This document shows, one piece after another, positions 1 to 4,658 of a DNA stretch of 7,880 bases (positions are counted from its first letter, which is position 1; each line of letters opens with the position of its first letter). The notes beneath the pieces are model-generated. The model was given only the letters and a program-made list of their open reading frames with translations, made no database searches and was not told the DNA's origin. The position numbers and the translations under genes were made by a program. Origin of the DNA: Candidatus Zixiibacteriota bacterium (lineage in GTDB: Bacteria; Zixibacteria; MSB-5A5; GN15; JACZUZ01); contig JACZUZ010000072.1 in the NCBI GenBank assembly GCA_022572905.1, positions 1-7,880 on the forward strand, read 5' to 3'.

Positions 1-288
1 CTGGGATCATTGCTAGAGGGTGAATCGATTCTTCCGTCGAGTTTTGGCGCCTTGGGTCTGGTCTATTCTCTGGCGCTGGTTGCCCAAGTAGGCGGATGGC
101 TGGCAATTTATGTTTCGCTGACGAAGCTCCCGGCTTCCCTATCAGCTCTCACGCTACTTCTGCAACCAACCTTCGCCACTTTGTGGGGCGCTGTTTTTTT
201 TGCGGAGGCAATGACAGATCTGCAGTTCTTTGGTGGCGCTATAACACTGGCGGCTATCTATCTGGGAGCTTCAAGAGGAAACAGATGA
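1..288 (+). CDS. EamA/DMT-family membrane transporter, C-terminal fragment (5' end outside window)
   Basis: This is the last 95 codons of a protein that starts before the window; the frame is open from base 1 and ends at TGA 286-288. The residues are very hydrophobic and form about three membrane helices. They include the pattern typical of the second EamA repeat: a helix ending in a short loop with LPASLSALTLLLQPTFA, then LWGAVFFAEAMTDLQFFGGA and a last helix ending in YLGASRGNR. In this family the P-F-A and G-x-x-F-x-x-E positions are the conserved ones. Members are inner-membrane drug/metabolite exporters of about 290-300 residues, and the substrate cannot be read from sequence. No terminator follows the stop. 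A short ORF with a strong ribosome binding site begins at base 306. The family call is confident; the specific function is unknown. Confidence 0.85.
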   Translation: MGSLLEGESILPSSFGALGLVYSLALVAQVGGWLAIYVSLTKLPASLSALTLLLQPTFATLWGAVFFAEAMTDLQFFGGAITLAAIYLGASRGNR

Positions 289-305
289 CTCCGGAGGAAA
301 AACAC

Positions 306-374
306 ATGAGTGCGGCTGCTCCTCAGAGAAATTTCGCTATCCATAGTTCTTTATTTTTGGTTAGAAACTTGTAA
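306..374 (+). CDS. Possible 22-residue small ORF behind a strong ribosome binding site
   Basis: ATG 306 is preceded by GGAGG at 293-297 with an 8-base spacer, which is the best ribosome binding site in the left part of the window. The frame reads MSAAAPQRNFAIHSSLFLVR and ends two codons later at TAA 372-374. The same frame also opens at ATG 285, which overlaps the transporter stop as ATGA; that start would give 29 residues. I recognise no family. The C-terminal half is mildly hydrophobic. It could be a small protein co-translated with the transporter, the remnant of a lost gene start, or chance. The probable promoter for the next gene lies at its 3' end, so it belongs to the upstream transcript. 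Confidence 0.3.
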   Translation: MSAAAPQRNFAIHSSLFLVRNL

Positions 375-383
375 TAGTATAAT
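357..383 (+). promoter_or_regulatory. Probable sigma-70-type promoter for the lolC-like gene
   Basis: A perfect TATAAT lies at 378-383. Upstream, TTGGTT at 357-362 gives a 15-base spacer and TTTTGG at 355-360 gives a 17-base spacer; both are weak -35 matches. Transcription would start near 390, about 50 bases before the permease ATG, in an AT-rich stretch. The -10 match is exact and the -35 is the weak part of the call. Confidence 0.5.
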
Positions 384-389
384 AATGCG

Positions 390-418
390 TTCGGGGATAG
401 CTCGCCTGCGCCCCCGAA
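390..418 (+). promoter_or_regulatory. Stem-loop at the predicted 5' end of the lolC-like transcript
   Basis: TTCGGGG (390-396) pairs exactly with CCCCGAA (412-418) around a 15-base loop. The stem starts where transcription from the 378-383 box should begin, so it would cap the 5' end of the mRNA. Such structures can protect a message from 5'-dependent decay. No T-run follows (the next bases are TAGAAAG), so it is not a standard terminator for the upstream transporter gene. Confidence 0.45.
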
Positions 419-439
419 TAGAAAGATATTAGATTAAGA

Positions 440-1678
440 ATGGCCGGATTCGAATTTTTTGTAGCCAGGAGATACCTGGGAGGTGGAAAGTATTTCACTA
501 CTCTCTCTACCAAAATTACTACGATTGGCGTCGCGGTTAGTGTATCCGCTATTCTATTGTTCTTATCCGCTCATAACGGATTCGAAAATGAAATCCGCAC
601 CAGAATTCTCGGCGCCACGGCGCATGTGACAATTTTCGCCAACACGGCTGAGGGTTTAATGCGCGACTATGACGCAGTTATGAAGCGCGCGTCAGAACTT
701 CCGGAAGTAATAGGAACATCCCCTTTTATCTATTACAAATCCGGAATACAAAGTCGCTCAACCGGCGATGGTGTGGTAGTGCGCGGGATTGATCCTGAAG
801 CGGAACGAATGACCGGAAGCCTTAAAGATAATATTCTCTTCGGTAAGTATTCATTTGAAGTAACCGAAGAATCCGACCAGCAACGGCCGCTCTCGGGAAT
901 AATGCTGGGAATAAACCTGGCCGACCGGTTGGCGGTGGGAATCGGTGATCCTGTCATTCTCTATTCAATATCAGACAAAACTCTTTCGCCGACATCCATA
1001 CCGAAAAAGGGCTTTTTTAGGGTCAGCGCTATCTTCAAGACCGGCTTCCATGAATTTGACACCGAGCTGGCCTATATATCGTTAGCAGACGCTCAATCTT
1101 TGTTTTTGATGGATAGCGCAGTTACCGGGGTTCATCTGAAACTGGCGGATATTTTCCAGGCCGAGGAGCTAAAACCGCAGATAGAGGAGCTTCTCGGGCC
1201 AAATTATGAAGTGGCCCCCTGGAATGAACTTTACAATAATTTATTCACCTGGGTCGAGATGGAGCGACTGGTAATTTATTTGGTATTCACGCTGATAATT
1301 CTGGTTGCGGCGTTTTCGGTTGTTTCCACTTTGGTTATGATTGTTCTTGAAAAAAGCTCTGAGATTGCCGCGCTGAAAACTATCGGAGCGACCCCTGTTT
1401 CAATTCGAAAAATTTTCCTCATCAACGGATTCACTATTGGAACAGTAGGAGCGCTTTCCGGCTCAATAATCGCGCTAATTTTGATCGCGGTTCAAAATGA
1501 ATTCCATGTGTTGAAACTTCCGCCGGATGTGTACTTTATATCTTATCTTCCTTTCAAGGCTTTTGTGTCGGATTTTCTCAAAATTGATATAGCCACTCTG
1601 ACAATTTGCCTCCTGGCGGCGATTTATCCGGCCCGTAAAGCGGCGTCATTGTCTGTGGTGGAGGCTCTTCGGCGCTAG
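440..1678 (+). CDS. LolC/LolE-family lipoprotein-releasing ABC transporter permease
   Basis: This is the inner-membrane permease of a LolCDE-type transporter, which extracts mature lipoproteins from the inner membrane and passes them to a periplasmic carrier. The 412 residues match the family length and layout. A short cytoplasmic start contains the typical VARRYL. A first helix follows at about residues 24-45, running into LSAHNGFENEIRTRILG, which is highly characteristic. A large periplasmic domain (MacB-like core) spans about 46-272. Three C-terminal helices lie near 277-302, 325-348 and 383-400. The cytoplasmic loop EKSSEIAALKTIGATPVSIR is the FtsX-type coupling segment that contacts the ATPase, and the protein ends with the usual PARKAASLSVVEALR. 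Only one permease gene is present, so the complex may be a homodimer (LolF-like), unless a partner is encoded elsewhere. The ribosome binding site before ATG 440 is weak. The LolD-like ATPase follows after a gap. Family call firm; LolC versus LolE versus LolF is not decided. Confidence 0.9.
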   Translation: MAGFEFFVARRYLGGGKYFTTLSTKITTIGVAVSVSAILLFLSAHNGFENEIRTRILGATAHVTIFANTAEGLMRDYDAVMKRASELPEVIGTSPFIYYKSGIQSRSTGDGVVVRGIDPEAERMTGSLKDNILFGKYSFEVTEESDQQRPLSGIMLGINLADRLAVGIGDPVILYSISDKTLSPTSIPKKGFFRVSAIFKTGFHEFDTELAYISLADAQSLFLMDSAVTGVHLKLADIFQAEELKPQIEELLGPNYEVAPWNELYNNLFTWVEMERLVIYLVFTLIILVAAFSVVSTLVMIVLEKSSEIAALKTIGATPVSIRKIFLINGFTIGTVGALSGSIIALILIAVQNEFHVLKLPPDVYFISYLPFKAFVSDFLKIDIATLTICLLAAIYPARKAASLSVVEALRR

Positions 1679-1779
1679 CTATATTCGCTTAGAAAAAAAA
1701 CAGGATTTATGACCATCGGGGTCGATCCGAATCAGGTATAGTAGCTGTTGAGTAATGTTGAATTTTGTAGGAAGCGCTT

Positions 1780-1890
1780 GTGATTAAGAGATATCAAAAA
1801 TTTGGCGACAACAGTATTAGCGAGATTGTGTCACTGGAAAGCGTCGTAATTGATTTCAAGATAGCCCGGGAATCGCATAGATTTGTGTGA
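1780..1890 (+). CDS. Possible 36-residue ORF between the permease and ATPase genes
   Basis: GTG 1780 is preceded by AGGAAG (1769-1774) at 5 bases. The frame runs 36 codons, beginning MIKRYQKFGDNSISEIVSLE, to TGA 1888-1890. The ATPase gene opens directly behind it: an in-frame ATG lies at 1892, one base after the stop, and others lie at 1901 and 1913. That arrangement would allow translational coupling. I recognise no family; the product is charged and has no signal peptide or membrane helix. It could be a regulatory leader ORF, a small protein, a decayed gene or chance, since a 36-codon open frame in a 200-base gap is not rare. Confidence 0.3.
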   Translation: MIKRYQKFGDNSISEIVSLESVVIDFKIARESHRFV

Positions 1891-1912
1891 AATGCGAGGA
1901 ATGAAACCGGTT

Positions 1913-2629
1913 ATGAAATCAGATAGTTTGATCTCGCCAGACGAGAAGAAAAACGTTGTAATCCAGGCCAGAGGAATTTCAAAATCTTTTGAAACTTCCG
2001 AAGGCAAACTGGAAGTGCTGAGCGGTCTGAATCTGAAAGTTAGCGAACGCGAAATGATAGCGATTGTAGGTGAATCGGGCGTGGGAAAATCAACACTTCT
2101 GAGTCTTCTGGGGGGTCTCGATAAACCAACGGCGGGGTCGCTCTGCTATGATGACCTTGAAATCACCGGATTGAATGAAGATCAGCTGTGCAGATTTCGC
2201 AACGCAAATATCGGTTATGTGTTCCAGATGCACCACTTGCTGGAGGATTTCACCGCGCTGGAAAATGTTTCACTACCGGCGATGGTAGCCGGAAAGTCCC
2301 GTGAGGAGGCCTGCAGTATGGCCGAAAAGCTTTTGAGTGTAGTTGGGCTTTCGAGTCGTAAAACCCATTTGCCCTCCAAGCTTTCCGGTGGCGAAAGACA
2401 GAGAGTTGCGGTGGCCAGAGCAATGGTCAATGATCCACGTGTGATTCTGGCCGATGAGCCATCCGGCAACCTGGACACGAAAACAGGCGAGAAATTGCAT
2501 GACTTGATGGATGAGCTAAATCGTGAGCGTGGCCGGATAATTGTGATAGCCACTCACAATACTGATCTGGCCAAACGGTGCCACACAGTGTATAATTTAA
2601 GTGGGGGCGTTTTGACCGTGCGAAGCTGA
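1913..2629 (+). CDS. lolD: LolD-like ABC transporter ATPase of the lipoprotein-release system
   Basis: This is the cytoplasmic ATPase that powers lipoprotein extraction by the Lol permease encoded just upstream. Counted from ATG 1913 (238 residues), the motifs are: Walker A GESGVGKS at 53-60, Q-loop Gln105, the signature LSGGERQR from 157, Walker B VILADEP at 177-183, the D-loop NLD and the switch His215. The stretch FQMHHLLEDFTALENV at 104-119 closely matches the LolD-specific region of E. coli LolD and separates it from MacB- and FtsE-type ATPases. The start is uncertain: TTG 1883, ATG 1892, ATG 1901 and ATG 1913 are all in frame. I chose 1913 because GAGGA (1896-1900) is the only Shine-Dalgarno nearby, although its 12-base spacer is long. 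Family homology begins near residue 15. All catalytic motifs are intact. Confidence 0.9.
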   Translation: MKSDSLISPDEKKNVVIQARGISKSFETSEGKLEVLSGLNLKVSEREMIAIVGESGVGKSTLLSLLGGLDKPTAGSLCYDDLEITGLNEDQLCRFRNANIGYVFQMHHLLEDFTALENVSLPAMVAGKSREEACSMAEKLLSVVGLSSRKTHLPSKLSGGERQRVAVARAMVNDPRVILADEPSGNLDTKTGEKLHDLMDELNRERGRIIVIATHNTDLAKRCHTVYNLSGGVLTVRS

Positions 2630-2682
2630 CCGGACGATTGAGCGTTTTGCGCGAATTGGGACAGGCCCAGGAAACGATAGGC

Positions 2683-2727
2683 TTTTGAAAACTATTGACT
2701 GGTGAAAACTGAATGAATTTTGAAAAC
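2683..2727 (+). repeat. Three spaced TGAAAAC repeats upstream of mcsA
   Basis: TTTTGAAAAC occurs at 2683-2692 and again at 2718-2727, with GGTGAAAAC at 2701-2709 between them. The shared core TGAAAAC therefore starts at 2686, 2703 and 2721, spaced 17 and 18 bases apart. A fourth core overlaps the mcsA start at 2830-2836. The array sits in the only non-coding gap before mcsA, where the operator of a heat-shock or proteolysis repressor would be expected. It does not match the CtsR box (tandem GGTCAAA). The regulatory role is an inference. Confidence 0.4.
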
Positions 2728-2817
2728 CATACTGTGTTACACGACCAACTGGATTGCGAAACTGACAAGCAACCGGCGACCGGCGACCAGCAAAGACAAG
2801 TTGAAAAACTAGGTTAG
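2713..2817 (+). CDS. Possible 34-residue ORF just upstream of mcsA
   Basis: ATG 2713 has GGTGA at 2701-2705 with a 7-base spacer. The frame runs 34 codons (MNFENHTVLHDQLDCETDKQ, then a Gln-rich end) to TAG 2815-2817, 11 bases before the mcsA start. It is hydrophilic and matches no family I know. It sits where ctsR lies in Firmicutes but is far too short to be that repressor and has no visible helix-turn-helix. It overlaps the TGAAAAC repeats, so either the repeats or this ORF may be the functional element. Chance is quite possible. Confidence 0.22.
   Translation: MNFENHTVLHDQLDCETDKQPATGDQQRQVEKLG
2772..2788 (+). repeat. Short tandem repeat ACCGGCG
   Basis: ACCGGCG is repeated directly at 2772-2778 and 2779-2785, followed by a partial ACC. 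The tract lies in the gap before mcsA. No function is evident; it may be simple slippage. Confidence 0.5.
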
Positions 2818-2828
2818 CGGAATTTATA

Positions 2829-3380
2829 GTGAAAACCATAAAATGCAACAATTGCGGACGCGAGACCGATAGAGTGGTAAGTATTACGCAGGTAAACGCG
2901 AATCAAAAGACTGTTGTCACCCTCTGTCGAGATTGCGCAGCGGTTATGGGTTTTCACAATCCGCTTGATCAAACTCCATTCCCCCTTGCGAATATCTTGA
3001 AGTCAATCGTTGATCAAACCTTGCCGCCGTTTCAGGACAAAATTGATTCTGGAGTCTCGTGCTCAGTGTGTGGATTGAATTTCGCAGATTTTTCGCAACA
3101 GGGCAGGTTCGGATGTGGCGCCTGTTACAATACGTTCCGACCTCAATTGGAAGTTATCATGCGCAAAATTCATGGGGGCCGTGGACTCCACCGGGGGAAG
3201 CTTCCCCGCTCCGTGGACGGACCACAGATAAGCGTACGCGAACAGGAAAGACTCGAATCCGAGTTTCATCGCGCAGTTGAACTTGAAGAGTTCGAGCGAG
3301 CCGCTGATTTGCGTGATCGTTTGCGGGAAATCAAGAGCTATCTTGGCGAAGAGACCCAAAGCGAGAAGGGCTCAAAGTGA
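2829..3380 (+). CDS. mcsA: McsA: zinc-binding, UVR-motif activator of the arginine kinase McsB
   Basis: McsA binds and activates McsB in the ClpC proteolysis pathway of the cytoplasm. The 183-residue protein has four CxxC pairs, at Cys6/9, Cys33/36, Cys78/81 and Cys96/99, which would form zinc sites as in Bacillus McsA. A segment IHGGRGLHRGKLP at about 114-126 matches the family's conserved I-H-G-x-x-x-H-x-G-K-x-P region. A C-terminal UVR helix hairpin lies at about 137-172, with AVELEEFERAADLRDRLREI as the core. The start is GTG 2829 with GCGGA roughly 9 bases upstream; no in-frame ATG is suitably placed. The stop TGA 3378-3380 overlaps the McsB ATG as TGATG, so the two are translationally coupled. 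UvrB and UvrC share only the UVR motif and are far larger. No ctsR gene precedes it, unlike in Bacillus. Confidence 0.9.
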   Translation: MKTIKCNNCGRETDRVVSITQVNANQKTVVTLCRDCAAVMGFHNPLDQTPFPLANILKSIVDQTLPPFQDKIDSGVSCSVCGLNFADFSQQGRFGCGACYNTFRPQLEVIMRKIHGGRGLHRGKLPRSVDGPQISVREQERLESEFHRAVELEEFERAADLRDRLREIKSYLGEETQSEKGSK

Positions 3381-4474
3381 TGACCGGCCTACTTGAAGAT
3401 ATGGCTCATCGCCCTGCCGCGTGGTTGGCCGAACCGGGTGCGGACTCTTCGGTTACCCTTTCCTCCCGGGTAAGATTGGCGAGAAATGTAAGCGGCTTGA
3501 AATATCCCAGTTCCGCCGATCCCGAGACTCTAAGAAAAGTTATCAACTATTTTAAGTCGTCAAGGGAGCGCTCGACAACACTTAGTAAAGGCTCATTCTT
3601 TTCGTCCTCCGAAATCAATGACCTCGATCGTGATTTCCTGGTCGAGCGCCACTTAATCTCACCTACATTTCTGGATGGCAACCCCAATCGGGCGCTTTTG
3701 ATCGGTCCGCAGGAACGTGTGTCCATAATGATAAATGAAGAAGACCATGTGCGTGTGCAGGCGCTCGTGGCAGGACTTGATGTGCACACCGCTTACAAGT
3801 TGGCCAGCGAATATGACGACGAAATCTGTAAGCTGATAGATATCGACTATGACCCCGACTTTGGTTTTCTAACAACCTGCCCTACAAACGTCGGAACCGG
3901 TATGAGGGCGTCAGTATTGATTCATCTGCCCGGTCTGGTTCTTACTCGCGAAATAGACAGTGTTATCTCGCGTCTCTCCAAACTGGGATTGGTGGTGCGC
4001 GGATTTTATGGCGAAGGATCCGATGTTCTCGGGAATCTCCTGCAGGTGTCAAATCAGACTACATTGGGAGTTTCAGAGACAGAGATTCTTTCCAACATAG
4101 ATACAACTACCAAGCAAATAATTGAGGAAGAAAATATCGCGCGGCTTCGATTAATTGAGGAGGCCTCAAATCAGATTGAAGATAAAGTCTGGCGGGCTTT
4201 CGGCATTTTGAGTCATGCCAGAACTCTTAGCTCCGACGAGGTAATGAATTTGCTTTCGGCTGTGAGACTGGGGATATCTTTGGGTCGCTTGACTGAGATT
4301 ACATTCTCACAGGTAAATGAGATCCTGCTACTCTCGCAGCCAGCTCATTTGCAGAAATACTACGGCGAAGAGATGGACCCTGATCGGCGAGATTTTATTC
4401 GAGCGGAAATGGTAAGAGCAAAAATGAAGGGAAATATGGGCAAAGAAAATATTTCCGCCCCACCCAAAAAATAA
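3380..4474 (+). CDS. mcsB: McsB protein-arginine kinase
   Basis: McsB transfers phosphate from ATP to arginine side chains of unfolded or regulatory proteins, marking them for ClpCP. The 364-residue length is almost that of Bacillus McsB (363). Starting at ATG 3380, the guanido-kinase features are: SSRVRLARN from residue 28 (nucleotide binding), NEEDH at 119-123 (acidic catalytic residues), TTCPTNVGTGMRAS with Cys167 in the guanidinium pocket, and LVVRGFYGEGSD further on. The phosphoarginine-sensing motif RDFIRA lies at 337-342, at the same position as RDxxRA in Bacillus. A GTG at 3377 would add one residue, but AAGGG (3366-3370) is spaced better for ATG 3380. The gene overlaps mcsA by one base. 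All recognised catalytic residues are present. A 180-base gap separates it from clpC. Confidence 0.95.
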   Translation: MTGLLEDMAHRPAAWLAEPGADSSVTLSSRVRLARNVSGLKYPSSADPETLRKVINYFKSSRERSTTLSKGSFFSSSEINDLDRDFLVERHLISPTFLDGNPNRALLIGPQERVSIMINEEDHVRVQALVAGLDVHTAYKLASEYDDEICKLIDIDYDPDFGFLTTCPTNVGTGMRASVLIHLPGLVLTREIDSVISRLSKLGLVVRGFYGEGSDVLGNLLQVSNQTTLGVSETEILSNIDTTTKQIIEEENIARLRLIEEASNQIEDKVWRAFGILSHARTLSSDEVMNLLSAVRLGISLGRLTEITFSQVNEILLLSQPAHLQKYYGEEMDPDRRDFIRAEMVRAKMKGNMGKENISAPPKK

Positions 4475-4538
4475 AGTAGTTTAGTTCGTATCCCTTGATG
4501 AAGAACCTGTAGCATAAGAACTTAGAGTAAAGCGGAAC

Positions 4539-4658
4539 ATGACCGGAAATTTTACCAGCACGATGAAATCGTTAACGAAAAATTTGCTAACTAGCCGAAA
4601 GAGGAAACCAAAAATTTCTTTTCGGTGTTATGAAATACAGAAGGAGTGTCAGTCATGA
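4539..4658 (+). CDS. Possible 39-residue basic ORF ending on the clpC start codon
   Basis: ATG 4539 opens a 39-codon frame that begins MTGNFTSTMKSLTKNLLTSR and continues with a strongly basic RKRKPK. It ends at TGA 4656-4658, overlapping the clpC ATG (4655-4657) as ATGA, the usual geometry for translational coupling. An upstream AGCGGA (4531-4536) is too close to the ATG to be a good ribosome binding site, which weakens the case. An internal ATG at 4563 also lacks one. I recognise no family. It could be a leader ORF controlling clpC translation, or a chance frame through a structured 5' leader. Confidence 0.25.
   Translation: MTGNFTSTMKSLTKNLLTSRKRKPKISFRCYEIQKECQS
4560..4572 (+). promoter_or_regulatory. 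Short hairpin in the clpC leader
   Basis: ACGAT (4560-4564) pairs exactly with ATCGT (4568-4572) around a GAA loop. It is small, and its importance is uncertain. Together with the longer stem at 4595-4625 it suggests a folded clpC leader. Confidence 0.25.
4595..4625 (+). promoter_or_regulatory. Stem-loop just upstream of the clpC ribosome binding site
   Basis: CCGAAA (4595-4600) pairs with TTTCGG (4620-4625), and inside it GAAA (4604-4607) pairs with TTTC (4615-4618). This gives ten pairs with a 3x1 internal loop and a 7-base terminal loop. The stem ends 15 bases before the clpC Shine-Dalgarno, close enough to affect ribosome access. It is AT-rich and of modest stability, so a heat-sensitive or protein-bound role is speculative. 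Confidence 0.3.
4641..4646 (+). promoter_or_regulatory. Ribosome binding site that fixes the clpC start
   Basis: AAGGAG at 4641-4646 is a near-ideal Shine-Dalgarno, 8 bases before ATG 4655. An in-frame GTG at 4646 shares its first base with this site and so cannot be the start it serves. Confidence 0.8.

Noticed and set aside
390..418. Stem-loop as a terminator for the DMT-type transporter
   Set aside because: No T-run follows the stem, and it begins just downstream of a perfect TATAAT box.
1709..1741. Ten-codon ORF (ATG 1709) with AGGA upstream in the lolC-lolD gap
   Set aside because: The spacer is only 3 bases and the frame is too short to separate from chance.
1737..1742. TATAGT as a -10 box for lolD
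   Set aside because: No -35-like hexamer occurs at 15-19 bases upstream.
2695..2733. Sigma-70 promoter for mcsA using TTGACT (2695-2700) with CATACT (2728-2733)
   Set aside because: The spacer would be 27 bases, far too long, and no good -10 lies at the right distance from either element.
2630..2828. Search for CtsR boxes (tandem GGTCAAA) or CIRCE (TTAGCACTC/GAGTGCTAA) before mcsA and clpC
   Set aside because: Neither motif was found by eye in 2630-2828 or 4475-4654; a lone GGTCAA at about 2424 is inside lolD and not in tandem.
2829..3380. UvrB/UvrC-type DNA repair protein, because of the UVR motif
   Set aside because: It has four CxxC zinc pairs, is only 183 residues long and overlaps mcsB, all of which indicate McsA.
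4646..4657. GTG 4646 as the clpC start, three codons upstream
   Set aside because: It overlaps the AAGGAG ribosome binding site, which is correctly spaced for ATG 4655.
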